Source: Guptibacillus algicola
Lineage (GTDB): Bacteria > Bacillota > Bacilli > Bacillales > Guptibacillaceae
NCBI RefSeq assembly: GCF_020171805.1
Contig: NZ_JAIVAF010000004.1
Span: 248,001 to 312,000, forward strand
Reading direction: 5' to 3'
Length of the DNA stretch: 64,000 bases
Part shown: piece by piece, positions 17,114 to 25,944 of the stretch
How positions within the stretch are numbered: the first letter of the stretch is position 1
Layout: the number at the start of each line of letters is the position of its first letter
Notes under the pieces: model-generated
What the model was told of the DNA's origin: nothing
The model's database searches: none
Seen by the model: only the letters and a program-made list of their open reading frames with translations
Made by a program: the position numbers and the translations under genes

Positions 17114-17182
17114 AAAACGCCTGCATGGCTGGTTGTAATCATCGGTGTAGCAGGTGGAGCGGTGTTAAACGCTTTGATGTAA
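17114..17182 (+). pseudogene. Detached last helix of chrA
   Basis: Twenty-two sense codons in the chrA frame directly after its TAA, encoding a hydrophobic segment beginning KTPAWLVVIIGVAGG, then a second TAA. It has no start or ribosome binding site of its own. It matches the expected C-terminal membrane helix of ChrA proteins. Confidence 0.65.
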
Positions 17183-17189
17183 GCACGGA

Positions 17190-17217
17190 CGCCTCAAAAA
17201 AAGGCGTCTTTCTTTTA
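17190..17217 (+). terminator. Terminator of chrA
   Basis: Arms GACGCCT / AGGCGTC with an A-rich loop and a following TTTCTTTT, eight bases after the second stop. Its position shows that the transcript includes the detached segment. Confidence 0.75.
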
Positions 17218-17406
17218 TTCTTCTTTCATACTCCCACTACACATCTCACAAATTCTATACGATTTTTCTGCTACTAATTTATCGAGATAAGGACTATCAA
17301 GCGTTCCTTCTCGTCGGTCTATTGGCGTTGTATGAAATTTGCATTGGTCTCCAGCAAATGTCGTTCTATGAATGACCTTTTTCGAATGGTCTATTAAATA
17401 TTTCAT
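17215..17406 (-). CDS. Small Cys-containing protein of unknown function
   Basis: 63 residues with a C-terminal CEMC pair and one further Cys (DQCKFH), which together with nearby His could bind a metal. GGGGGAG lies nine bases before the ATG, supporting real translation. I do not recognise a named family; the sequence has the look of a conserved Bacillaceae small protein. It overlaps the T-run of the convergent chrA terminator. Confidence 0.6.
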   Translation of the reverse strand: MKYLIDHSKKVIHRTTFAGDQCKFHTTPIDRREGTLDSPYLDKLVAEKSYRICEMCSGSMKEE

Positions 17407-17483
17407 TCTTTTTTTCTCCCCCTTTGATATCTGGTCCTCGTATTTTTAGAGCTCAAGGATTAGAAAAAATCTAATTAAAAACA

Positions 17484-17524
17484 AAAAAGCCGAAAGATCC
17501 CCACATTAGGGTCCTTTCGGCTTA
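17484..17524 (-). terminator. Terminator of the MpsC-family gene
   Basis: Arms AAGCCGAAAGGACC / GGATCTTTCGGCTT on the minus strand (one mismatch region) followed by TTTTTT. Confidence 0.8.
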
Positions 17525-17555
17525 TGTCTGGTTCTATTGCCCAGCTCATTTCCAC

Positions 17556-18251
17556 CTACGATTTATTTGGTTTCACTATGAAAACAATATAACTTTTATC
17601 TTGATTGAAATCCCAGTCTACAAAAATATCCTGGATTTCAGTGGATAAAATAGATTCAAAATTATTGTTATGCATTAGACTTTTCTCAAGTCGTCGTTTG
17701 GTTAATTTAAGACTTTCCTCAAGCCCATCTCTGATGAGTTCTTTTTCGATGCGTACTAATATTCCATCTCTTATTACGACGATCGTTCTGTCATTTAAAT
17801 AACAAGAGTCGATATGTTCAGGAATCTTTTCTGCTTGCTTACTGATCCGTGCTATTTCTTCATGGAGTTTTTCCTTCGTATCATAACCACCAGGAATGTG
17901 ATCCTCATCACACTGGCTTTGATCCATTACTCCAAGAAACAAACCAGTACGATTAGGAAGTGACCAATCATGATAGAAAAATTCAATAGTAATGTCAGCT
18001 ATGACACCCAATGACGCTTTTATTTCAGGAAACAATTTGACCATTAACAGATCTCGAGTCTCCTCAACCCTTTTTTGCTCTTTCTGATCAACAAGAACCC
18101 GCTCCATCGGCGCTAAAAAGTCACGGAAATAGATGGTGATATAAGGTTCTTCAATCGATACAAAAACTGATGACGGGCCTTTCCCGAAATTATCACGCAG
18201 TAGTTTTCCTACGTAACTTGAAATCTCAGCTTCTTTTGATTTAAGTTCCAT
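17556..18251 (-). CDS. DUF2294 / MpsC-family protein
   Basis: 231 residues. The N-terminal half (about 5-110) carries the DUF2294 pattern: ISSYVGKLLRDNFGKGPSSV, YITIYFRDFLAPMERVL and GVIADITIEFFYHDWS. The C-terminal half looks like a second, weaker copy (LKLTKRRLEKSLMHNN, DIFVDWDFNQDKSYIVFIV). The family is named after MpsC of a sodium-translocating, membrane-potential-generating system, but this member has no membrane helix and no mpsAB beside it, so the role is unknown. AGAGG nine bases before ATG 18251 is preferred over longer frames. Confidence 0.75.
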   Translation of the reverse strand: MELKSKEAEISSYVGKLLRDNFGKGPSSVFVSIEEPYITIYFRDFLAPMERVLVDQKEQKRVEETRDLLMVKLFPEIKASLGVIADITIEFFYHDWSLPNRTGLFLGVMDQSQCDEDHIPGGYDTKEKLHEEIARISKQAEKIPEHIDSCYLNDRTIVVIRDGILVRIEKELIRDGLEESLKLTKRRLEKSLMHNNNFESILSTEIQDIFVDWDFNQDKSYIVFIVKPNKS

Positions 18252-18410
18252 TACGTTCATCCTCTTTTTAGACCAGAACATTGTTTTCCCAGTCCAGTTT
18301 TCATTATAGTATTCTTTCCACAAGAATGAAAGGGTATGCCCTTATAAGATTGTTCAAATCATAAATGTAGTACTTCAGACTCATTTCCCTAAATTCTTAA
18401 AAATAATCCT

Positions 18411-19436
18411 CTACTCTCCACCTACTAGACGCTGCAGAACTCGTCCGTAAGATGGTTCAGCGATTAGCTCGCCTTCGTCCAACCGATTTTTTATTTGATG
18501 TAACATACATTTTTCATCATCATTCATGCTTGTGACATCAAACTTTTTATGTAGAACTGTATAAAGGATATAATCCCTCAACCGTAAGAAGAGCGGCATT
18601 TTCTTAATCCACTCAGGATCGATCTTATTTTCTTTTGAGTACCCTTTTAAGAAGAAATAAAGGAATTCTTCGGCAAATTGTGCCCTAGTTTCTCGATCTT
18701 CCCCTTGAAGCCCACCCCATACTGTATAGTATAGCGGGATTGCGATATCACTCACGAAATAGTGATAGGAACTATCATCGAAGTCGAATACATGTATGTT
18801 TCCTTCGTCATAAAAAAAGTTGCCTGCGTGTATATCAGAATGAACGAGACCATATGAATCTCGCTCTTTTTTGAGAGCCTGTATTTCGTTAACTAATGCT
18901 TTTCCATGACGTATGATCTCGCCATCTTGTTCCTCAGATAAATATGTTTCAAATCGCAACAAGTCTTCTTCATCCCAATGCTCACGCGAATGCTCAAGAG
19001 GCTGATAATCCTTTGTCGCTCGATGCATTTTCCCGATCGTTCTTCCCCAAACTTCATATAATGCTGGTCCATATAACGGGTCATTCTTCTTCAATTGTCG
19101 ACCAGGAGCTTTTTCAAATAACGATACAAAAAATGAACCATACTCAACTTCGATTTCTTCAACAACATTTCCCTCATTCGACTGTAGAGCTCTTGCAACA
19201 TTTATGTTTCTGTCATCCAAATAATTAACCCAGTGTATTTCAGCTTCTACATCTTGATTTGAACGATGTGAGCTATGGGTTAACCTTAGAATATATGGGA
19301 CATCTTCTATGAATACTTCGTATACATAGTTCTCAAAATCGCCTAACTTTTTGAAGCGATTTCTGTTCGCACCAAACTTCGCTAAAGCGCGTTGCAAGAC
19401 CGATTCATTAAAACACTTCTCCACAGGTGCTTCCAT
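18411..19436 (-). CDS. Aminoglycoside phosphotransferase-family kinase
   Basis: 341 residues of the APH/choline-kinase fold. The catalytic loop is GLVHSDIHAGNFFYDEG (Asp and Asn), and the metal-binding Asp is in HVFDFDDSSYHYF, so it should be an active small-molecule kinase. Similar Bacillus proteins are called CotS/YtmP-like or homoserine kinase type II, without firm substrates. Nothing indicates antibiotic resistance. It stands alone on the minus strand. Confidence 0.82.
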   Translation of the reverse strand: MEAPVEKCFNESVLQRALAKFGANRNRFKKLGDFENYVYEVFIEDVPYILRLTHSSHRSNQDVEAEIHWVNYLDDRNINVARALQSNEGNVVEEIEVEYGSFFVSLFEKAPGRQLKKNDPLYGPALYEVWGRTIGKMHRATKDYQPLEHSREHWDEEDLLRFETYLSEEQDGEIIRHGKALVNEIQALKKERDSYGLVHSDIHAGNFFYDEGNIHVFDFDDSSYHYFVSDIAIPLYYTVWGGLQGEDRETRAQFAEEFLYFFLKGYSKENKIDPEWIKKMPLFLRLRDYILYTVLHKKFDVTSMNDDEKCMLHQIKNRLDEGELIAEPSYGRVLQRLVGGE

Positions 19437-19525
19437 TTTTTCACCTTCACCTCACCTTCTTTCTATCCATTCACCATAAACCAACTTTTTTCCTTCATTA
19501 GGAGATTATCTCTACTAGAAGTGAT

Positions 19526-20347
19526 CTATTTTGACTGACATGTAGTGCAATAGTATAACCTTCTCGATCCTGCTATGATTTTCTTGATTTCAGTTCCATC
19601 GATTCGACAAGATGCACCTTCTCGATTAAACACCCAATGTCGATACTCACGACGCGTTTCTCCATTTCTTTTCAGCTTCTTTGCGAGTTCCACATCATTC
19701 GTAATTCCCTTATGCTCATAAGAACGTTCAACTAATGTAATGGTTGCAGAAGCTGCTTTTTCAAGCATCTCTTCTGTACAATCAACTGGTCTTAAGTCAG
19801 GATGAATGCCAGCCACAAACATGATTTCACTTCTTAAGTAATTACCTATACCGGCGACAAAAGATTGGTCTAATAATAACGAAGACCACTTCTTCCGATA
19901 AAAACGTTTTGATGTGAATCGTTCTTTCAGCTCATCAATCGTTACGTCTTCACTCAAGAGATCGGGGCCCACTTTCGATATAAAAGGATGATAAGCCACT
20001 TCTTCATTTCTCAATACTTCTATATCAGATGCGCTGTAAAGTAATGCAGATTTGTTTTCATTATGTATGGCAAGCCGTAACTGTCGATTCGTCTTAGGGT
20101 AGTTATAAGCATTTCTTACATACCACTTTCCATACAACTGATTATGCGAATAGATTGTAAAGTCATTGTTAAATCGGATTAACATTGCTTTTCCCTTCGT
20201 ATCCACCCGCACGACTTCAGCACCTTCGAAGAATGCTTCATAATCCTTTAAATGCGGAAATGCAAATGTCACTTCCATGACTGTTTTATTTTTAAGCGCC
20301 TTCTCAACTTCATCAGCTGCTCGTCTAATCTCTGGACCTTCTGGCAT
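19526..20347 (-). CDS. nei: Endonuclease VIII-type DNA glycosylase (Fpg/Nei family)
   Basis: 273 residues beginning MPEGPEIRRAADEVEKAL, where Pro2 and Glu3 are the catalytic residues; LLDQSFVAGIGNYLRSEI is the H2TH region. It removes oxidised pyrimidines/purines and nicks abasic sites. The C-terminal zinc finger is unusual: it reads CRID ... CTTC, with Asp at the place of the second Cys (about residue 250). The frame has an upstream ATG at 20356, but the catalytic N-terminal Pro requires start at 20347. Confidence 0.88.
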   Translation of the reverse strand: MPEGPEIRRAADEVEKALKNKTVMEVTFAFPHLKDYEAFFEGAEVVRVDTKGKAMLIRFNNDFTIYSHNQLYGKWYVRNAYNYPKTNRQLRLAIHNENKSALLYSASDIEVLRNEEVAYHPFISKVGPDLLSEDVTIDELKERFTSKRFYRKKWSSLLLDQSFVAGIGNYLRSEIMFVAGIHPDLRPVDCTEEMLEKAASATITLVERSYEHKGITNDVELAKKLKRNGETRREYRHWVFNREGASCRIDGTEIKKIIAGSRRLYYCTTCQSK

Positions 20348-20563
20348 AGAACGCACCCTTCTTTTTTATATCATATCTTAAAATCTTCCCTCTATCGACG
20401 TTAATAAAACAGATACTAACTCTCTATAGTGCTTTGTCCTTTTAACAAACCCTTTAAATTGACACTGAAGAAACAAGGCATTTACACTGTGATGTATAGA
20501 TTTTTCCTATATGCAAAAAATATGTTGATATGAAAACAAGGATTATAAAAGGAGGGCTTAACG

Positions 20564-21373
20564 ATGATTAACTGGTTTATGGATTTAAGCCCAGTTTTCC
20601 AAGCGTTAATTTTCACTTTATTTACATGGGGATCGACAGCACTTGGTGCCGCAGTCGTATTCTTCACAAAAACTGTAAATCAGAAACTGTTTGATTCGAT
20701 GCTCGCATTCGCAGGGGGCGTTATGATTGCAGCAAGCTTCTGGTCACTATTAAGCCCTGGGATCGAAATGGCGGAAGAACAAGGTGTCCCTGGTTACATT
20801 CCAGCAGTAGTAGGATTTTTACTAGGAGGCGTTTTCCTACTATTAGTTGACAGGCTCTTACCAATGATCGATGAGAATTTATACTTTAAAGACATTAAAG
20901 ATAAAAAGGCAAAACACCGTACCGCAATGCTTGTATTCTCACTTACCCTTCACAACATTCCTGAAGGACTTGCAATAGGTGTCGCGTTCGGTGCGCTTGC
21001 TGCCAATTTCTCAACAGCATCGCTTTCAGGTGCAATCGCCCTTGCCATCGGGATCGGTATTCAGAATATCCCAGAGGGAACAGCGGTCTCATTGCCTCTT
21101 AGACGGGATGGCATGTCGAAGAATAAAAGCTTCTTCTACGGTCAATTTTCAGGGATGGTCGAGCCGATTTCAGCTGTAATCGGTGCGCTTGCTGTTATCG
21201 TCATCCAACCACTTCTCCCCTATGCATTAAGTTTCGCAGCCGGGGCTATGATATTCGTTGTAGCAAAAGAAGTTATTCCTGGTTCACAAGAAAAAGGTCA
21301 CGTGCAACTCGCTGCGATGTCACTGTTAGTTGGCTTCTCAGTGATGATGGTCTTAGATGTAGCACTAGGATAA
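20564..21373 (+). CDS. ZIP family divalent metal transporter (ZupT-like)
   Basis: 269 residues with about eight membrane helices. The metal-binding helices carry LHNIPEGLAIGVAFG and IQNIPEGTAVSLPL, the hallmark of ZIP proteins; the second copy has Gln in place of His. The loop between helices 3 and 4 is short and Lys-rich rather than His-rich. It imports zinc or related divalent cations. AGGAGGG precedes the ATG; a strong terminator follows. Confidence 0.9.
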   Translation: MINWFMDLSPVFQALIFTLFTWGSTALGAAVVFFTKTVNQKLFDSMLAFAGGVMIAASFWSLLSPGIEMAEEQGVPGYIPAVVGFLLGGVFLLLVDRLLPMIDENLYFKDIKDKKAKHRTAMLVFSLTLHNIPEGLAIGVAFGALAANFSTASLSGAIALAIGIGIQNIPEGTAVSLPLRRDGMSKNKSFFYGQFSGMVEPISAVIGALAVIVIQPLLPYALSFAAGAMIFVVAKEVIPGSQEKGHVQLAAMSLLVGFSVMMVLDVALG

Positions 21374-21376
21374 GGA

Positions 21377-21414
21377 AAAGCCCCGCGTAAACAATTGTTT
21401 ACGCGGGGCTTTTT
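21377..21414 (+). terminator. Bidirectional terminator between ZIP and BCCT genes
   Basis: Palindrome AAAGCCCCGCGTAAACAA / TTGTTTACGCGGGGCTTT with T runs, between convergent genes. Confidence 0.85.
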
Positions 21415-21420
21415 ACTTTC

Positions 21421-23025
21421 TTACATATGATGCGTATCGTCATTCGACTGTCTGCTTATTTTTGTTTTTTGCTTATTCGATGTAGATTGTAGTTTGTTTA
21501 GAAGGTTTCTTTCTTTTTGTACCTCATAGGACTTTACGTCCTGTCTTACCGACTTAAAGAGATTAACACACATAATAATTAGGATTACGGTAAACGGTAA
21601 GGCCGAAACAAGTGATGCTGTTTGTAACCCTTGCAGTCCACTACTGATGATCAAAACTGCAGAAATTGCAGCGATGAGCGTTCCCCACACAAGCTTTGAG
21701 AAAAGCGATGGATTCAAGTCACCATCTGACGTCATCATTCCTAAAACAAATGTTGCAGAGTCAGCAGATGTGACGAGGAAAATACAGATCAAGAAGATTG
21801 AAAGCGACGAAAGGATCGTCGTTAATGGAAACTCTTCCAACGTAACGAATAGTGCACTTGTTACATCTTCATTTACTGCATCAGCAATCGCAGTCCCTTG
21901 GAACAGATCAAGGTGAAACGCTGCTCCACCAAAGACAGCAATCCACACCATCGCGATGAACGGAGGTACGATCAACACTCCAAAAATCATTTCTCGAATC
22001 GAGCGTCCTCTCGACACTCTCGCTACGAATGACCCAATAAAAGGTGACCACGCGATGACCCAAGCCCAATAGAAAACGGTCCAATCCTTCACCCATGTTC
22101 CGCCTTCATATGGAGTCATATAGAAACTCATCTCAATAAACTTCTGAATATAACCTCCAGCTGCTACTGTGAAACTTTCAAGAATAAATACGGTTGGGCC
22201 AAGGAACAAAACAAAAAGCATCAAGCCTAATGCAAGGGCCAAGTTCAGATTACTTAAATACTTAATTCCTTTATTCAAGCCCGTTGTAGACGAAGTCATA
22301 TACAAAACGAGCAATAGAGCAGTAATCACGATTTGGATCGTCGAATTTTGCGGTAGATCATACATGTAGTTTAATCCGCCATTAATTTGAAGGATACCGA
22401 ATCCAAGTGAAGTTGCCACTCCCATTACTGTTGCGATAACAGCAAGAATATTGATGAGCCCTCTCCAGGATTTCTTTCTCTTAGCTTGCGTTCCCGTTGA
22501 GATCGTTTCACTTATTAAGCTTTTTCGATCCTTACGATATTGGAAATATGCCATCACAAGACCGACGACTGTAAATACCGACCATTGATGTACACCCCAA
22601 TGGAAAAAGGAGTATCTCATGGCTAGCTTCGCTGCCTGTTCTGTTTCACCTTCAACGCCAAAACCAGCTGGAGGATTCGCAAAGTGCGTCATTGGTTCTG
22701 CTACTCCCCAAAACACAAGTCCAACACCAAATCCTGCACTAAACAACATTCCAATCCAGGTGAAGAAGGGATATTCCGGACGCTCTCCGTCTTTCCCAAG
22801 ACGAATTTTACCGTACTTACTGAGAGCTAAATAAATACAAAACAGAACAAAGAATACGACTGAAAGTAAGTAAAACCATCCGAACGCGTTCGTTGTAAAT
22901 GAATAGACGCTGTTTGCGACTGACGCAAACGATTCAGGAACGACCGCACCCCATATAACAAGTAGTAAGATTGCAACTGCTGAAACCCAAAAAACTGGTC
23001 CTCTTTGTGCTTTTTTTCTATCCAT
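21421..23025 (-). CDS. BCCT family osmoprotectant transporter (OpuD-like)
   Basis: 534 residues with 12 membrane helices and the BCCT signature YWAWVIAWSPFIGSFVARVS; the substrate loop GMLFSAGFGVGLVFWGVAEP keeps the glycine-rich motif of sodium-coupled members. The charged C-terminal tail (about 490-534) is typical of osmotically regulated carriers. It probably imports glycine betaine or a related compatible solute. A weak sigma-B-like promoter lies upstream. ATG 23025 fits AAAGGA better than the GTG just before it. Confidence 0.9.
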   Translation of the reverse strand: MDRKKAQRGPVFWVSAVAILLLVIWGAVVPESFASVANSVYSFTTNAFGWFYLLSVVFFVLFCIYLALSKYGKIRLGKDGERPEYPFFTWIGMLFSAGFGVGLVFWGVAEPMTHFANPPAGFGVEGETEQAAKLAMRYSFFHWGVHQWSVFTVVGLVMAYFQYRKDRKSLISETISTGTQAKRKKSWRGLINILAVIATVMGVATSLGFGILQINGGLNYMYDLPQNSTIQIVITALLLVLYMTSSTTGLNKGIKYLSNLNLALALGLMLFVLFLGPTVFILESFTVAAGGYIQKFIEMSFYMTPYEGGTWVKDWTVFYWAWVIAWSPFIGSFVARVSRGRSIREMIFGVLIVPPFIAMVWIAVFGGAAFHLDLFQGTAIADAVNEDVTSALFVTLEEFPLTTILSSLSIFLICIFLVTSADSATFVLGMMTSDGDLNPSLFSKLVWGTLIAAISAVLIISSGLQGLQTASLVSALPFTVILIIMCVNLFKSVRQDVKSYEVQKERNLLNKLQSTSNKQKTKISRQSNDDTHHM

Positions 23026-23101
23026 CACCTCGTCCTTTCCAACTGAATGAAATACGTTTCAGTTTACTTCCAAAATATGTAGCAACATCTCCTAAATATT
23101 A

Positions 23102-23127
23102 GTACCCTTTTACCATAAAGAACTAAC
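23102..23127 (-). promoter_or_regulatory. Weak sigma-B-like promoter of the BCCT gene
   Basis: On the minus strand, GTTAGT (23122-23127) and GGGTAC (23102-23107) are 14 bases apart, near the sigma-B pattern GTTTAA-N12-15-GGGWAW but with mismatches in the -35. It is compatible with stress-inducible osmoprotectant uptake. Confidence 0.3.
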
Positions 23128-23160
23128 CTTTGTTTTTGAATCATTCAGATAATTCATTCG

Positions 23161-23865
23161 CTACTTCTTAAACAATGCCGTCATTAAACCATTCACACCG
23201 AACAAAGTCGGATCTTGCGTTTCTCTCATTTCTCTTATCTCTATTGGATTAAACTTATTAAATAGTGAGAGCAGTCTTTCTTTTGAATAGCCTAACCCCC
23301 CATGTAACGTTTGCTGTTCATACACTTCACGATCGCTAATTACCGCTCCCCCGAGTGGCCCCTCTGGGACAAAACAAGTTAGGCCGAAGTAACCCTCAAC
23401 CTTCAGCGCATTTTTGATGAACGAAAGATAGCTTACCCTCCGATGAGGTGCGAGGTGATGAAAACAACCTGAATCATAAATGAAGTCATAGCTTTCTGCA
23501 TCCACTTTTAGATCAAATAAACTGCTATGGATGAAATTCACTTCAACCTCTTCTTCATTCGCCCTCTCATTTCCCCAATCAATTGCTTTTTGTGACAAAT
23601 CGACCGCGTCTACTTGAAAACCTTGTTTAGCAAGATATATGGCATTGCGACCAGGACCACTGCCAATCTCTAGCACTCTACCATGGGGAATATCATAATC
23701 ACTTAAGTATGAAACAAGATTCTCATCAGGTACTTGCTTGAAAAATGGAATCGGCTTTTCTCGATCTTCATAAAACTGATCCCAGAATGTTTCAGGTTCC
23801 CTTAACAACGAATCTAGCAGATTCATAAGATCAGCATTCGTCTTGATATCCATTGTGCTTTCCAT
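23161..23865 (-). CDS. Class I SAM-dependent methyltransferase
   Basis: 234 residues. Motif I is RVLEIGSGPGRNAIYLAKQG, followed by VDAVDLSQKAIDWGNERA and the acidic post-motif FIYDSGCFHHLAPHRR; the fold resembles TehB/thiopurine-type methyltransferases. The substrate is unknown. GGAGG is seven bases before the ATG. It is monocistronic. Confidence 0.82.
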   Translation of the reverse strand: MESTMDIKTNADLMNLLDSLLREPETFWDQFYEDREKPIPFFKQVPDENLVSYLSDYDIPHGRVLEIGSGPGRNAIYLAKQGFQVDAVDLSQKAIDWGNERANEEEVEVNFIHSSLFDLKVDAESYDFIYDSGCFHHLAPHRRVSYLSFIKNALKVEGYFGLTCFVPEGPLGGAVISDREVYEQQTLHGGLGYSKERLLSLFNKFNPIEIREMRETQDPTLFGVNGLMTALFKK

Positions 23866-23943
23866 CTACATACCTCCACTTACAATTCTCTACTAATCTC
23901 CATTCGACAAACTTCCATACTCCCCCTTTTAATGAAAATAAAA

Positions 23944-23970
23944 AATCGGCCATGTGGCCGATTTAAGTGT
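23944..23970 (-). terminator. Terminator of the sigma-region-3-like gene
   Basis: Palindrome AAATCGGCCA / TGGCCGATTT followed on the minus strand by TTTTTATTTTC. Confidence 0.7.
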
Positions 23971-24022
23971 AGTGTAGTGATTTTTATTTTAAGAATGACC
24001 CGTCCCTCCAAAAGTTTATCTT

Positions 24023-24256
24023 TCAAACTTGCAAATGGATATTTTGCTTTGGAAGAGATGGCCGATTAAGTTTGAATGAAGGGTCTCCGAATTCCATTGC
24101 CTCTAGAATCTGTTCTTCCGAAAAGCCTGTCATCTGTGACACCTTCCGAATATCCACATTCTTCTGGGACAAACTCTTAGACTTTTTGACAGCTGTTTCG
24201 GTCTGATAAAGCACCACTGAATACCTGTGGTTAAACGTTCCCACGGATTGCTTCAC
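24023..24256 (-). CDS. Small protein resembling sigma-factor region 3
   Basis: 77 residues. The middle (about 24-60) reads like region 3 of sigma-B/sigma-F-type factors: SQKNVDIRKVSQMTGFSEEQ then ILEAMEFG, compared with the family pattern RSPxVxEIAxxLGVSEEEVLEAMEMG. Regions 2 and 4 are absent. It starts with GTG and has only a moderate ribosome binding site, and an in-frame TGA lies shortly upstream. It may be a degenerate sigma remnant or a free-standing regulator. No sigma gene lies nearby. Confidence 0.5.
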   Translation of the reverse strand: MKQSVGTFNHRYSVVLYQTETAVKKSKSLSQKNVDIRKVSQMTGFSEEQILEAMEFGDPSFKLNRPSLPKQNIHLQV

Positions 24257-24452
24257 GGCTCCTTTCCCCTTTCAACTAATCTAACCTGAACTCCTGGAGG
24301 GAGCAGGGTTTATGATTTGCTTTCCCTTTAGAAAATAAACTAAACTGGAAAAATTGTTCTCTAGAACAACTAGAATTAATATTTGGTCTCATTTGATTCG
24401 GTATTAACTGACATAAGTGCCGATTGCTCTTTCTTCATCAAAAATAAACAAT

Positions 24453-24492
24453 AAAAAAACAGGCAGTCCATTTAGGGCAGCCTGTTTTTTGA
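24453..24492 (-). terminator. Terminator of ohr
   Basis: Arms AACAGGCTGCCC / GGACTGCCTGTT on the minus strand (imperfect), followed by TTTTTTATTG. Confidence 0.75.
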
Positions 24493-24506
24493 AAACTATT
24501 TTACTT

Positions 24507-24926
24507 TTAGACGGCTTTCGCGTTTATCTCCACATCAACATTTCCTCGTGTTGCTTTTGAATAAGGACAAACCTGATGCGCTTCTTTCGTTAACATCTCA
24601 GCATCTTCCTGGCTAACGCCTTTTACTTCGACGTTAAGTGTTACGCCAATTTTGAATCCGTCGTCAGCTTCATCTTTTAAGAAACTAACTTCAGCTGTCG
24701 TTTTTGACTCGATTTCTTTCTTCTTATTTGAAGCCACAAGATTTAGTGCCCCATCATAGCAAGCAGAATAAGTTGCTGCAAATAGCTGCTCTGGGTTCGT
24801 ACCTTTTTCATCAGAGTTTTCTGTAGGCATAACAAGGTTCATGTCGATCAAACCATCAGAAGATTTTACTGTTCCGTTACGACCACCTTCAGCAGTAGCC
24901 TTTGAAGTGAAAAATACTTTACTCAT
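24507..24926 (-). CDS. ohr: Organic hydroperoxide resistance protein (Ohr/OsmC family)
   Basis: 139 residues with both redox Cys of Ohr: AATYSACYDGALNLVA and EAHQVCPYSKATRGNVDV. These thiol peroxidases reduce organic and fatty-acid hydroperoxides. A second OsmC-fold gene in the window (56079) lacks the Ohr-specific context. No ohrR is adjacent and no clear OhrR box was seen. AAGGAG precedes the ATG. Confidence 0.93.
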   Translation of the reverse strand: MSKVFFTSKATAEGGRNGTVKSSDGLIDMNLVMPTENSDEKGTNPEQLFAATYSACYDGALNLVASNKKKEIESKTTAEVSFLKDEADDGFKIGVTLNVEVKGVSQEDAEMLTKEAHQVCPYSKATRGNVDVEINAKAV

Positions 24927-25102
24927 CGAACATCATCTCCTTAATTAAGTATACATCCTCTCTTTACCTCTATATCCCTACTCTTAAACTAATCCTTCAG
25001 ATAGAACGTTTTCATTTAGGCTGTATTGTTTGAATTAACGATTTACTTTTGAAAAATCTACTGTAAAATGGTTCCTTAAAGAAGGAAAGGGAGGCCATCA
25101 TA

Positions 25103-25912
25103 TTGATTAGAAGATTAACAGAAGCTGACCATACGGAGTGTATTTCACTATTAACGCCGTATGCAGCTGAAAATTTATTTATTCTTGGAGACATTGAAGC
25201 TTTCGGATACGACCAACCATTTCAGAAACTATGGGGCGACTTTTCTGATGACGGAGAATTACGAGCTGTTCTTATGAAGTATGAAAAGAACTACATTCCT
25301 TTTGCTTCAACTGCCTTTGATGCTGAAGGCTTTGCATCCATTATTTCAGAAGATCAAGATTTTCTTATGGTGTCTGGCTTAGAACATGTAACAGAGCAAG
25401 TCGAAGCTTATATCAAACATCCTTCTCAATCAAGAAGGAAGTTGTATTATGCGAAATGCGACAATGTTGAAAAGCTCTCTCTCACAAATTTAAAAGAAGT
25501 GATGAATGCTTCATCAGAAGACATCCCAAGTATTCATGAGCTTCATAATAGTATCGATGAGTTCAACACTTCCGAAACGGTAGAAGAAAAACAAAGAAAT
25601 TTAGAAAAAGGGATTTCGAGAACCTACTATCTATCACTAGATGGGCAAGTCGTTTCGGCCGCTTCGACAGCAGCCGAAAACTCTCAATCTGCCATGATAG
25701 TGGGAGTATGCACCCGCCCTGGCTACAAGCGCAAAGGGTATGCAACGAAATGCATGATGAAACTATGTTACGACGTATTAACAGAAGGAAAGGACCTTTG
25801 TCTTTTCTATGATAATCCAGAAGCAGGCAACATCTATAAACGAATCGGATTTCGTGATATCGAAAAATGGACGATGTCTTACTTCGAAACAAACTATGCT
25901 ATGAGCCTATAG
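25103..25912 (+). CDS. GNAT family N-acetyltransferase
   Basis: 269 residues; the acetyl-CoA-binding motif A is in the C-terminal half (IVGVCTRPGYKRKGYATKCM), followed by LFYDNPEAGNIYKRIGFRDI. The N-terminal half (1-140) is a divergent GNAT-like domain, as in other two-lobed members. The substrate is unknown. The start is TTG: GGGAGG lies nine bases before it and no ATG is near. Confidence 0.82.
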   Translation: MIRRLTEADHTECISLLTPYAAENLFILGDIEAFGYDQPFQKLWGDFSDDGELRAVLMKYEKNYIPFASTAFDAEGFASIISEDQDFLMVSGLEHVTEQVEAYIKHPSQSRRKLYYAKCDNVEKLSLTNLKEVMNASSEDIPSIHELHNSIDEFNTSETVEEKQRNLEKGISRTYYLSLDGQVVSAASTAAENSQSAMIVGVCTRPGYKRKGYATKCMMKLCYDVLTEGKDLCLFYDNPEAGNIYKRIGFRDIEKWTMSYFETNYAMSL

Positions 25913-25916
25913 AGAA

Positions 25917-25944
25917 AGCGGTCCCTACTGAGGGACCGCTTTTA
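25917..25944 (+). terminator. Terminator of the GNAT gene
   Basis: Arms AAAGCGGTCCCT / AGGGACCGCTTT followed by TTATG. Confidence 0.8.
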
